Source: DASULK01 sp036381835 (GTDB taxonomy: Bacteria; Actinomycetota; Actinomycetes; Mycobacteriales; Micromonosporaceae). From it: 32,590 bases of DNA. Position numbers and translations under genes: made by a program. Within the stretch, counting starts at the first letter, position 1, and each line of letters opens with the position of its first letter. Below are positions 19,148 to 26,484 of the stretch, piece after piece. The notes under the pieces are model-generated. The model did not search any database. It was not told where the DNA came from and saw nothing but the letters and a program-made list of their open reading frames with translations. Location: positions 1-32,590 of the forward strand of contig DASVCA010000183.1 in NCBI GenBank assembly GCA_036381835.1, read 5' to 3'.

Positions 19148-20767
19148 GACTTCGTTCCGCTTGCCGAACGTATCGTTGACGACCTACTGGGAACCGAGCC
19201 GGCGCTCGCCGCCACCGCGGGCGACCATCGTCTCGACGACCGGCTGCCCGACTTCTCGGCGGAGGCCGTGTCGAGCCGGGTCCGTATGCTGCGCGACGCG
19301 CAGGACGCCCTTGCCCGGGTTGACGCGGCCGGGTTGGACCGGCAGGAGCGGGTCGATCACGCGATGCTGTCCGCGCTGATCGAGCGGCGTATCTTCGAGC
19401 TGACCGAGGTTCGCGAGTACGAGTGGAACCCGCTCGCCTACAACCCGGGCATGCTGTTGCATGCGCTGCTGAGCCGCCCGTTCGCGCCCGCCGAGGTCCG
19501 GTTGCACAGCCTGGCCGGGCGTCTCGCCGCGGTGCCGGACTCGCTCGCCACCGCACGGGCCCGGCTCGGCGACGTACCTCGGATCCATGCCGAGACGGCC
19601 ATCGGGCAGTTCGCCGGGACGGCGGCGCTGATCCGCGACGGGCTGCCCGCCCTACTCGCCGAGGCTCCCGCGCTGCGGGACACGGTGGAGCCGGTCGCCG
19701 CAGCCGCTGTGGCGGCGCTGCGCGAGTTCACCGGATGGCTGCGTACCGAGGTCCTGGCAAGGCCCGGACCCGGCCGCGATCCGCGGCTGGGTCGGCGGCT
19801 GTGGGAGACCAGGTTGCGGCACACGCTGGACACCGACCTGTCCGCCGGCCAGGTGCTGGCGCGGGCGGAGGCCAATCTGGCGCGGATCACCGAGGAGATC
19901 CGCGAGGTGGCCGCCGAGCTGATCGGTGCGGCGGCCACGGACGAGACGGTCCGCCGGGCGCTGGACCAGCTCGCCGCACAGCACCCGGACGATTCCTCGA
20001 TCGTCCCGTTGGCGCGGACCACGTTGGCCGAGACCACGGAGTTCGTTCGGGAGCACGACCTGGTGTCACTGGTCGACGATCCCTGTCTGATTCAGGAGAT
20101 GCCGGAGTTCGCTCGCGGGGTGGCGGTGGCGTACTGCGATCCGCCCGGCCCACTGGAGACCGCCGACGTGCCCACCTTCTACTGCATCGCCCCGACCCCG
20201 GCGGATTGGTCGGCGGAACGGATCGAGTCCTTCTACCGCGAGTACAACGACCACATGATCCGCAACCTGACCGTGCACGAGGCGATGCCCGGTCACTTCC
20301 TGCAGCTCGCCCACGCTCGACGGTTCCGCGCCAGCACCCGGGTCCGGGCGTTGACCTACTCGGGGCCGTTCGTGGAGGGCTGGGCGGTCTACGCCGAAGA
20401 ACTGATGGTCCGTTCCGGCTTCGGTGGGCTGCCGCTGCGGATGCAGCAGCTCAAGATGCAGCTGCGTATGACCATCAACGCCATCCTCGACCAGCTCGTG
20501 CACTGCGACGAGCTGTCCGAGGCCGAGGGGATGGCGCTGATGACCGGCCGCGGTTTCCAGGAGGAGGGTGAGGCAGCTGGCAAGTGGCGTCGATCACTGC
20601 TCACCGCGACGCAGCTTTCGACCTACTTCGTCGGCTACTGCGAAGTGGCGGAGATCGCTGCCGCCCGTCCCTCCGGCACCGGGTTGCGGGACTGGCACGA
20701 CGCCATGCTCGCTCACGGCTCGCCGTCGCCGCGTCACCTGCGGGTGTTGCTCGGCCTGACCGGTTGA
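19145..20767 (+). CDS. DUF885 family putative metallo-hydrolase
   Basis: A 540-residue, mostly helical protein of the DUF885 family, which is related to gluzincin-like metallopeptidases. The key motif is HEAMPGH at 378-384 (VHEAMPGHFLQLAH), followed about 28 residues later by EGWAVYAEELM, whose Glu would be the third zinc ligand. The C-terminal YFVGYCEVAEI and the helical region ending at GSPSPRHLRVLLGLTG are also family-like. No signal peptide is seen, so it is probably cytoplasmic. The physiological substrate is unknown; a carboxypeptidase- or aminopeptidase-like reaction is inferred from the motif. The ATG is 4 bases after mazG with no Shine-Dalgarno but a leaderless-type -10 upstream. A palindromic terminator follows the stop. 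Confidence 0.87.
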   Translation: MDFVPLAERIVDDLLGTEPALAATAGDHRLDDRLPDFSAEAVSSRVRMLRDAQDALARVDAAGLDRQERVDHAMLSALIERRIFELTEVREYEWNPLAYNPGMLLHALLSRPFAPAEVRLHSLAGRLAAVPDSLATARARLGDVPRIHAETAIGQFAGTAALIRDGLPALLAEAPALRDTVEPVAAAAVAALREFTGWLRTEVLARPGPGRDPRLGRRLWETRLRHTLDTDLSAGQVLARAEANLARITEEIREVAAELIGAAATDETVRRALDQLAAQHPDDSSIVPLARTTLAETTEFVREHDLVSLVDDPCLIQEMPEFARGVAVAYCDPPGPLETADVPTFYCIAPTPADWSAERIESFYREYNDHMIRNLTVHEAMPGHFLQLAHARRFRASTRVRALTYSGPFVEGWAVYAEELMVRSGFGGLPLRMQQLKMQLRMTINAILDQLVHCDELSEAEGMALMTGRGFQEEGEAAGKWRRSLLTATQLSTYFVGYCEVAEIAAARPSGTGLRDWHDAMLAHGSPSPRHLRVLLGLTG

Positions 20768-20776
20768 AAAGGGTAG

Positions 20777-20806
20777 GCGCTGGTCAGCCGGCCGGCTGAC
20801 CAGCGC
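20777..20806. terminator. Perfect 30-bp palindrome, bidirectional terminator
   Basis: Arms 20777-20791 and 20792-20806 are exact complements (15 bases each, GCGCTGGTCAGCCGG and its complement), flanked by AAAAGGG on the left and TTCGTCACTT on the right. It lies in the 43-base gap between the convergent DUF885 and lipoprotein stops and should terminate both. Confidence 0.8.
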
Positions 20807-20810
20807 TTCG

Positions 20811-21515
20811 TCACTTGGCCGTGGGCCGCCGGTCGATCACCTGCGCCTCTTGGGGCAGTTCGAAGACCTGCTCGTCGACCGCGGCCTGGTAGCCGTGCAG
20901 GGTGAGATCGACGAGGTTGCCGTCGACGGCGCCCTTGAAACTGCCCAGCACCCCGTCCGCGGTGATGCAGGCGTCGAAGCTGGACGCTGCGGCGTCGGTC
21001 ACGCCGCTGACCGTGACGCAGGTGGCGTGCAACCCGGCGATGGTGGTGTCGTGCTGGTCGATGACGGCGTTCGCGTCGAGGGCGGCGGCGGTCAACAACC
21101 CCATGACGACGGGCGGGGTGACCAGGCCGCGCTCGTTAGCCTTCGCGAAGACCGCGAGCGCCGGCCGACTGCTCGGCGACGGCGTCGAGGTGAGCGTGCA
21201 GGTGGGCCGATCGCCGAGGTCGCACTCGGCGGTCGCCTCGGAGGTCACCACGACCTTTCCATCCGGGTACGCGTAGGCGGCGCGGCGCGGCTGCTGGGAC
21301 TGATAGATCGCTGCGGTCTTCCCGTCCGGTAGCCGGTACTCGGCGGTGTAGGTCAGTTCGTGGGCGCGGTCGAGCCGGGCGGCCAGTTCGTTGACCAGGT
21401 CGGCCCTGCTGGTCAGTCGGCTGCCGCTCCCGGCGGTTTGGCACCCGGCCGTCAACAGGACCGCGATGGCGATCGTTCCCGTCAGGACGCGCGATGAGGA
21501 CGAGCGGGCTGGCAT
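20811..21515 (-). CDS. Putative lipoprotein, LolA/LppX-like fold suspected
   Basis: A 234-residue exported lipoprotein. The signal peptide is MPARSSSSRVLTG followed by a hydrophobic core ending in the lipobox LLTAGC with Cys25. The mature part looks beta-rich, with alternating short strands (LTYTAEYRLPDGKTAAIY, RRAAYAYPDGKVVVT) and further paired Cys residues (AECDLGDRPTC, ATCVTV, DACITADG). This resembles LolA/LppX/LprG-type lipid-binding lipoproteins, but no diagnostic motif is visible, so the family call is weak. The ATG at 21515 is chosen for the signal peptide; the ribosome site is poor. It is divergent from eno, with a 7-bp inverted repeat around its candidate -10. Function unknown. Confidence 0.72.
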   Translation of the reverse strand: MPARSSSSRVLTGTIAIAVLLTAGCQTAGSGSRLTSRADLVNELAARLDRAHELTYTAEYRLPDGKTAAIYQSQQPRRAAYAYPDGKVVVTSEATAECDLGDRPTCTLTSTPSPSSRPALAVFAKANERGLVTPPVVMGLLTAAALDANAVIDQHDTTIAGLHATCVTVSGVTDAAASSFDACITADGVLGSFKGAVDGNLVDLTLHGYQAAVDEQVFELPQEAQVIDRRPTAK

Positions 21516-21566
21516 GGCCGTCAGCCTTGCCCATCGGCTGAGTAGACGCAAACTCGCCACCATCTT

Positions 21567-21594
21567 TCGGACAAAATTCACCATAGCTGTCCGA
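21567..21594 (-). promoter_or_regulatory. Inverted repeat flanking the candidate lipoprotein promoter
   Basis: On the minus strand TCGGACA and TGTCCGA are perfect 7-bp inverted arms with 14 bases between them, enclosing TATGGT (21580-21585), a good TAnnnT -10. This is a local AT-rich island in the 260-base divergent eno/lipoprotein gap. It is a candidate operator over a promoter; no confident -35 is seen. Confidence 0.45.
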
Positions 21595-21665
21595 TCGAAC
21601 GATGGCTCCGAGGAATCCGGACGGCCAACCGCGAGGCTCCCGCCCGTCGCACCGGCCCGGACCGA

Positions 21666-21671
21666 TACGCT
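21666..21671 (+). promoter_or_regulatory. Candidate -10 hexamer of eno
   Basis: TACGCT fits TAnnnT and would give a leader of about 98 bases before the eno GTG start at 21776. No clear -35 is seen. The surrounding 16 bases match those at the DUF4190 -10 in 14 positions. Confidence 0.3.
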
Positions 21672-21775
21672 GCCGTTAGCGATCTCCGGCCGAATCGTGG
21701 GGCCGGACGAGGGGCAGCGGCCTGCGGCGGGACGCCGACGGGGCCGACCCATCATCGACAACAAGGAGCGACCCA

Positions 21776-23065
21776 GTGGCCACCATCGAGGGAATCGTCG
21801 CGCGGGAGATACTCGACTCGCGGGGCAATCCGACCGTCGAGGTCGAGATCGGGCTGGATGACGGCACGATCGCTCGCGCCGCGGTGCCGTCCGGCGCGTC
21901 GACCGGCGCGTTCGAGGCGCTTGAGCTGCGCGACGGCGATGCGGACCGCTACAACGGCAAGGGCGTGGAGAAGGCCGTCGCCAACATCGAGGACGAGATC
22001 GTCGAGGAGCTGGTGGGCTACGACGCGGCCGAGCAGCGCCTCATCGACCAGAAGATGATCGACATCGACGGCACCGACGACAAGTCCAATCTGGGCGCGA
22101 ACGCGATGCTGGGCGTCTCCCTGGCGGTCGCCAAGGCCGCCGCGGAGAGCGCGCAGCTGCCGCTGTTCCGCTACCTGGGCGGGCCGAACGCGCACCTGCT
22201 GCCGGTGCCGATGATGAACATCCTCAACGGGGGTGCTCACGCCGACTCCAACGTCGACATCCAGGAGTTCATGATCGCTCCGATCGGCGCGCCGACCTTC
22301 CGGGAGGCGGTGCGCGCCGGTGCCGAGGTCTACCACGCGTTGAAGGCGGTACTGAAGAAGAAGGGCCTGGCCACCGGCCTGGGCGATGAAGGCGGGTTCG
22401 CGCCCGACCTGCCCGCCAACGCGGCCGCGCTCGACCTGTTGGCCGAAGCCGTCGAGAAGGCCGGCTACCAGCTCGGCACCGACATCGTCTTCGCACTCGA
22501 CGTGGCGGCCACCGAGTTCTACGCCAAGGGCGAGGGCTACCGTTTCGAGGGTGCGGTCAAGTCGGCGGACGACATGGCCGCCTACTACCACAAGCTGCTC
22601 GACGCGTACCCGATCGTGTCCATCGAGGACCCGCTCGCCGAAGAGGACTGGGACGGGTGGAAGACGCTGACCGCGTCGCTCGGCGAGCGGCTGCAGCTCG
22701 TCGGCGACGATCTGTTCGTCACCAACCCGCAGCGGATCGCCCGCGGGATCGCCGAAGGGGTGGCCAACGCGGTGCTGGTGAAGGTCAACCAGATCGGTAC
22801 GCTGACCGAGACGTTCGATGCGGTCGACATGGCGCACCGCGCCGGTTACCGCTGCATGATGAGCCACCGCTCCGGTGAGACCGAGGACACCACGATCGCC
22901 GACCTGGCCGTCGCCACCGGCTGCGGGCAGATCAAGACCGGTGCCCCGGCCCGTTCGGAGCGGGTGGCCAAGTACAACCAGCTGTTGCGGATCGAGGAGG
23001 AGCTGGCCGACGCGGCCCGGTACGCCGGGGCCGGTGCCTTCCCGCGCTACCGCGCCGGTAGCTGA
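21776..23065 (+). CDS. eno: Enolase
   Basis: Interconverts 2-phosphoglycerate and PEP in glycolysis and gluconeogenesis; PEP is also the substrate of the ppc product encoded in this window. The 429-residue length is normal. Motifs are DSRGNPTVEVE, PSGASTGAFEALE, ILNGGAHADSNVDIQEFM (binding His), GDEGGFAP with catalytic E205, the metal-ligand stretches ALDVAA, SIEDPLAEEDWDGW and VGDDLFVTN, the catalytic base K336 in VKVNQIGTLTE, and the enolase signature MMSHRSGETEDTTIADLAVA. The GTG start is supported by AAGGAG 7 bases upstream. It starts the eno-divIC-DUF501 run conserved with M. tuberculosis Rv1023-Rv1025. Confidence 0.97.
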   Translation: MATIEGIVAREILDSRGNPTVEVEIGLDDGTIARAAVPSGASTGAFEALELRDGDADRYNGKGVEKAVANIEDEIVEELVGYDAAEQRLIDQKMIDIDGTDDKSNLGANAMLGVSLAVAKAAAESAQLPLFRYLGGPNAHLLPVPMMNILNGGAHADSNVDIQEFMIAPIGAPTFREAVRAGAEVYHALKAVLKKKGLATGLGDEGGFAPDLPANAAALDLLAEAVEKAGYQLGTDIVFALDVAATEFYAKGEGYRFEGAVKSADDMAAYYHKLLDAYPIVSIEDPLAEEDWDGWKTLTASLGERLQLVGDDLFVTNPQRIARGIAEGVANAVLVKVNQIGTLTETFDAVDMAHRAGYRCMMSHRSGETEDTTIADLAVATGCGQIKTGAPARSERVAKYNQLLRIEEELADAARYAGAGAFPRYRAGS

Positions 23066-23126
23066 GCGGACCGGTCGGCGGCGCCGCACCTTCGATGACG
23101 GACGGCCGGACCGGGAGGGGATGGCG

Positions 23127-23717
23127 ATGACACGACGCACACCCGGCGGGCAGCGTCCTGCCCGCCGCCCGGATCTGCCTGCCCGGGCCGGTGTCCGGGG
23201 GCGCGAGGTGGGTGCGCGCGGCGGTAGCCGCTACGCGCCCCGGGGCGTGGTGGGTTCCCGGCCTGCCAGCAGGCCGGCGGCGGCGCGCCGCGCCGCCGCC
23301 GGCGGTACCGCCAAACGCGTCGCCGCGCCTCAGCCCCGCTGGCTGACCGGCCGGGTCACCACGGTGGTCGCGGTGCTGGTCACTCTGGCGTTGGCCTATA
23401 CCTATCCGGTGCGCAACTACCTCAACCAGCAGTCCGAGATCGCCCGGATGGAGGCCGAGCAGGCCGCGCAGCGAGCGCACATCGACGCGCTGTCACAGCA
23501 GGCGGAGCTCTGGAAGGACCCGGAGTACATCAAGATCAAGGCGAAGGAACGGTTCTACATGGTCGAGGAGGGCGAGAAGGTCCTGCTCGTCGTCTACGAC
23601 CCGGAGGGCGCCGCCCGGGATGCGGGGGCGCGCTCCGACGCCGCGAGCAGATCCGGTGGTCCCTGGTACGACCGGCTCTGGACCAGCGTGCAGGCCGCGG
23701 ACGGAGCCGCGCGGTGA
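23127..23717 (+). CDS. divIC: FtsB/DivIC-like septum formation initiator protein
   Basis: A 196-residue bitopic membrane protein. A long Arg/Ala/Gly-rich cytoplasmic tail (1-70) is followed by one transmembrane segment (about 76-94), then a coiled coil (about 97-128, QQSEIARMEAEQAAQRAHID), and the family end WKDPEYIKIKAKERFYMVEEGEK split here as DPEYIKIKAKERF (131-143) and YMVEEGEKVLLVV. Such proteins act with FtsL/FtsQ in the divisome at the septum. The ATG at 23127 is preferred over 23121 because GGAGG then has an 8-base spacing; the earlier ATG abuts the site. The stop overlaps the DUF501 start (GTGA). The same order, eno then this gene then DUF501, occurs in mycobacteria. Confidence 0.87.
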   Translation: MTRRTPGGQRPARRPDLPARAGVRGREVGARGGSRYAPRGVVGSRPASRPAAARRAAAGGTAKRVAAPQPRWLTGRVTTVVAVLVTLALAYTYPVRNYLNQQSEIARMEAEQAAQRAHIDALSQQAELWKDPEYIKIKAKERFYMVEEGEKVLLVVYDPEGAARDAGARSDAASRSGGPWYDRLWTSVQAADGAAR

Positions 23718-24271
23718 CCACGGTGCCCCCGGCCAGGAGAGCCGCCGACGAGGTGCCGCCGCCGGTGCGGGAACCGGCGACTGAGGCGGATCGAGTCGCG
23801 GTGGCCGCCCAGCTCGGTCGCCCGCCGCGCGGCACCCGGGCCGTCGCCCACCGTTGCCCGTGCGGGCTGCCGGACACGGTGGAGACCCATCCGCGGCTCG
23901 CCGACGGCACGCCCTTCCCGACCCTGTTCTATCTCACCTGCCCACGCGCCGCCGCCGCCTGCGGTCGGCTGGAGTCGGGCGGGCTGATGCGGGAGATGAC
24001 CGCCCGCCTGCAACAGGACCCGGAGTTGGCCGCGCGCTACCGTGCGGCCCACGAGGACTATCTGGCCCGCCGGGAGGCGATCGCCGCCGTCCCGGAGATC
24101 GCCGGTGTGTCGGCGGGCGGCATGCCGGGGCGAGTGAAATGTCTGCACGTGCATCTGGCGCACGCCCTGGCCGCCGGCCCGGGCGTCAACCCGTTCGGTG
24201 ACGAGGTGCTCGAACTCATCGAGCCCTGGTGGCTGGACGGTCCGTGTGTCGTACCGTCCGAGCAGCCGTAG
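23714..24271 (+). CDS. DUF501 domain protein
   Basis: A 185-residue soluble protein of the DUF501 family, conserved in actinobacteria directly after the divIC-like gene. It carries Cys/His groups that could bind a metal: HRCPCG (C48, C50), YLTCP (C76), C83 and the family block GRVKCLHVHLAHAL (C143, H145, H147, H150). The stretch DGTPFPTLFYLTCP is also typical. The GTG start overlaps the divIC-like stop by GTGA, implying coupling. The TAG stop (24269-24271) is also the first half of the TAGGCT -10 of the next gene. No biochemical function is known to me; linkage to cell-division and polyphosphate genes is the only clue. Confidence 0.87.
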   Translation: MTTVPPARRAADEVPPPVREPATEADRVAVAAQLGRPPRGTRAVAHRCPCGLPDTVETHPRLADGTPFPTLFYLTCPRAAAACGRLESGGLMREMTARLQQDPELAARYRAAHEDYLARREAIAAVPEIAGVSAGGMPGRVKCLHVHLAHALAAGPGVNPFGDEVLELIEPWWLDGPCVVPSEQP

Positions 24272-24283
24272 GCTGGCGTCGTG
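24269..24283 (+). promoter_or_regulatory. Leaderless -10 element of the argA-type gene
   Basis: TAGGCT (24269-24274), whose TAG is the DUF501 stop codon, is followed by six bases and the GTG at 24281. TGTGTC at 24245-24250 is a weak -35 at 18-bp spacing. Confidence 0.5.
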
Positions 24284-24793
24284 GACACCGCAGACGTCGT
24301 CGTCCGTCGGGCCCGCACCGCAGACGTACGCGGAATCCGTCGCCTCATCGACACCTACAGCGACGACCGTCGCCTGCTGAGCAAGGCCACCGTCACCCTC
24401 TACGAGGATGTGCAGGAGTTCCGGGTGGCGGTCCGCCCATCCGACGGGTCCGTGGTCGGCTGCGGCGCGCTGCACGTGATGTGGGAGGACCTGGCGGAGA
24501 TCCGCACCGTGGCGGTCGACCCGGACTGGCGCGGCCACAAGATCGGCCGCCGGATCGTGACCGAGCTGCTCGGGGTGGCCCGGGAGCTGGGGGTGCGCAA
24601 GGTCTTCGTGTTGACCTTCGAGACCAGGTTCTTCGCCTCGTTCGGCTTCGTCGAGATCGACGGCGCGCCGGTGCCGCCGTCCGTGTACGAACAGTTGCTG
24701 CGCTCGTACGACGAGGGCGTCGCGGAGTTCCTCGACCTCGAACGGGTCAAGCCGAACACGTTGGGCAACACCCGGATGCTGCTGCACCTGTGA
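24281..24793 (+). CDS. argA: Amino-acid N-acetyltransferase (short GNAT-type N-acetylglutamate synthase)
   Basis: A 170-residue single-domain GNAT enzyme. It closely resembles the short M. tuberculosis ArgA (Rv2747), which acetylates glutamate or glutamine at the first step of arginine synthesis. Matching blocks are VVRRARTADV at the start, TLYEDVQEFRVA, VVGCGALHVMWEDLAEIRTVAVDP, the acetyl-CoA loop WRGHKIGRRIV (R/Q-x-x-G-x-G/A region), VFVLTFETRFFASFGFVEI and the C-terminal GVAEFLDLERVKPNTLGNT. There is no N-terminal amino-acid-kinase domain, unlike E. coli ArgA. The GTG start has no Shine-Dalgarno and sits six bases after TAGGCT, so a leaderless transcript is predicted. It lies inside the eno-to-ppx region, away from other arg genes. 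Confidence 0.85.
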   Translation: MDTADVVVRRARTADVRGIRRLIDTYSDDRRLLSKATVTLYEDVQEFRVAVRPSDGSVVGCGALHVMWEDLAEIRTVAVDPDWRGHKIGRRIVTELLGVARELGVRKVFVLTFETRFFASFGFVEIDGAPVPPSVYEQLLRSYDEGVAEFLDLERVKPNTLGNTRMLLHL

Positions 24794-24806
24794 CCGTCGT
24801 GCCCCC

Positions 24807-24821
24807 TAGGGTTGACGCGTG
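24807..24821 (+). promoter_or_regulatory. Leaderless -10 element of ppx
   Basis: TAGGGT (24807-24812) plus six bases leads to the GTG at 24819, supporting that start over the ATG three bases later. TGCACC at 24783-24788 is a weak -35 at 18-bp spacing. Confidence 0.5.
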
Positions 24822-25754
24822 ATGAGAGTGGCGGCGATCGACTGCGGCACGAACTCCATTCGGCTTCTGGTGGCGGACCTGCCGGACCCGTCGGCGGGTG
24901 GGCAGGCGCCGCTGATCGACGTGGTCCGACGGATGGAGATCGTCCGGCTCGGTGCGGGCGTCGACCGGACCGGACGACTGGCTCCGGCGGCCATCGAACG
25001 CACCCGGCGGGCGTTGGCGGGGTTCGCGGCCGAGATCGCCGAGTTCGGCGCGCAACGAATCCGGATGGTGGCCACCTCGGCCAGCCGGGACGCGGAGAAC
25101 GCCGACGAGTTCCGGGCCATGGTGGTGGACACACTCGGCGTCGAGCCGGAGGTGGTCAGCGGCGAGGAAGAGGCCCGGCTGTCGTTCGCCGGGGCGGTGC
25201 GGGGCCTGCCCGCTGCCGCCCGCCCGCCGTACCTGGTGGTCGACATCGGCGGCGGCTCCACCGAGTTCATCGTCGGTACCGGTGCCCCGGATGCCGCGGT
25301 CTCCGTCGACATCGGGTGTGTACGGATGACCGAGCGGCACCTGGCCGGGGACCCCCCGACCGCAGAGCAGATCGCCGCCGCCGAGGCGGACATCGCGGCT
25401 GCGGTCGATCGGGCGCTGGCCGCCGTGCCCGGGCGGGATGCGGCGACGCTGGTCGGGCTGGCCGGCTCGGTCACCACGGTCACCGCGATCGCGCTCGGGC
25501 TGCCCGCGTACGACTCGGCGCGGATTCATCACGCCGGCTTGTCGTACGAGGAGGTGGCGAAGGTGACCGGCGACCTGCTCGCCATGCCGGTCGCCAGGCG
25601 GTTGGCGATCCCGGTGATGCACCCCGGTCGCGCGGACGTGATCGGCGCCGGCGCGCTGGTGCTTCGAGTGATCATGGAAAGGGCCGGCATGATCTCCATG
25701 ATCGCCAGCGAGCACGACATTCTCGACGGCATCGCATACAGCCTGCTGGGTTGA
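24819..25754 (+). CDS. ppx: Exopolyphosphatase / guanosine pentaphosphatase family (Ppx/GppA)
   Basis: A 311-residue member of the short Ppx/GppA type (ASKHA ATPase fold), which removes terminal phosphate from polyphosphate or pppGpp. Motifs are AIDCGTNSIRLLVADL (phosphate 1 loop), ATSASRDAENADEF, VSGEEEARLSFAG with the catalytic Glu, VVDIGGGSTEFIVG (phosphate 2), VSVDIGCVRMTER, LVGLAGSVTTVTAI and HPGRADVIGAGALVL. It lacks the C-terminal HD-like domain of E. coli Ppx, as do M. tuberculosis Rv0496 and Rv1026. GTG 24819 is favoured by the -10 spacing; ATG 24822 is possible. It ends the syntenic block shared with Rv1020-Rv1026. Confidence 0.92.
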   Translation: MMRVAAIDCGTNSIRLLVADLPDPSAGGQAPLIDVVRRMEIVRLGAGVDRTGRLAPAAIERTRRALAGFAAEIAEFGAQRIRMVATSASRDAENADEFRAMVVDTLGVEPEVVSGEEEARLSFAGAVRGLPAAARPPYLVVDIGGGSTEFIVGTGAPDAAVSVDIGCVRMTERHLAGDPPTAEQIAAAEADIAAAVDRALAAVPGRDAATLVGLAGSVTTVTAIALGLPAYDSARIHHAGLSYEEVAKVTGDLLAMPVARRLAIPVMHPGRADVIGAGALVLRVIMERAGMISMIASEHDILDGIAYSLLG

Positions 25755-25835
25755 CGGCCGGGATCGACGGCACGGTCCGCAACGGCACCGGCCCGGCCTG
25801 GTGAGGTGTGGGGCAGCGAGTGCGACCAGTGGATG

Positions 25836-25862
25836 CTGAGCAAACTCAGTGAGTATGCTCAG
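25836..25862. promoter_or_regulatory. TetR operator, 27-bp near-perfect inverted repeat
   Basis: The outer arms CTGAGC and GCTCAG extend inward to give 13-bp half-sites that match at 12 of 13 positions around a central G. Each half is itself a 12-bp element, TGAGCAAACTCA (25837-25848) and TGAGTATGCTCA (25850-25861), with TGAG/CTCA ends. It covers the TetR start codons and a TATGCT -10 candidate (25854-25859). Autorepression of the tetR-monooxygenase operon is inferred. Confidence 0.75.
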
Positions 25863-26484
25863 TGATGTGGAAGTCGAACCTACCCAAGAGCCCCGCGGGC
25901 GTCAGGCACGTAAGGAACAGACCCGGCGAGCGCTGCTGGCCGCCGCGCGTCGGGTGATCGAGCAACGCGGACTGGCGAACCTGACCACCCGTGAAGTGGC
26001 CCAGGAAGCCGGGGTCGCGGTCGGTACCTTCTTCGTTCACTTCCCGAACGTGGACGTCCTGGTGGAGACCCTGCTCGACGAGCGGATCGCCGGACCCCTC
26101 GACGAGGCACTCCGTACCGTGCCGACCTCCGGTGACCTGGTGACCCGACTCGTGCACGTCGCGCGGGTGCTGTATGCGTCGTTCGACGCCGAGCCGGAAC
26201 TCGCCCGGCAGTACCTCGCCGCGTCGCTGTTCAACACCGACCCCCAAGGTCCGACCGATCGGCGACTGGCCGAGTTCCAGCACTGGGTGACCCGGCAGAT
26301 CGATCTTGCCGTGGCCGCGGGCGCGGTTGCCCCCATCGATCCGACGGTGGCCTTCACCGGCTACTTCTCGCTCTACTTCGGCATCCTGCTGGCCGGCCTG
26401 CGCGGCCAGTTCAGCCGAGCCGAGCAGTTGGCCCTGTTGGAAACCCTGCTGCGCAGGATGTTCAAGACGGAGAAACAGCTATGA
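25849..26484 (+). CDS. TetR/AcrR family transcriptional regulator
   Basis: A one-component repressor of up to 211 residues. The N-terminal DNA-binding domain is clear: RKEQTRRALLAAARRVIEQ, then the HTH NLTTREVAQEAGVAVGTFFVHFPNVDVLVE (written here in parts: TTREVAQEAGV, GTFFVHFPN) within about residues 20-70. The C-terminal ligand domain is helical (SLYFGILLAGLRGQF near the end). The start is ambiguous: GTG 25849, ATG 25855 and GTG 25867 are all in frame, and none has a Shine-Dalgarno. TATGCT at 25854-25859 would put transcription start next to GTG 25867 (leaderless). The 27-bp operator overlaps this region. The stop overlaps the monooxygenase start (ATGA), making that gene the likely target. 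The ligand is unknown. Confidence 0.9.
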   Translation: MSMLSDVEVEPTQEPRGRQARKEQTRRALLAAARRVIEQRGLANLTTREVAQEAGVAVGTFFVHFPNVDVLVETLLDERIAGPLDEALRTVPTSGDLVTRLVHVARVLYASFDAEPELARQYLAASLFNTDPQGPTDRRLAEFQHWVTRQIDLAVAAGAVAPIDPTVAFTGYFSLYFGILLAGLRGQFSRAEQLALLETLLRRMFKTEKQL

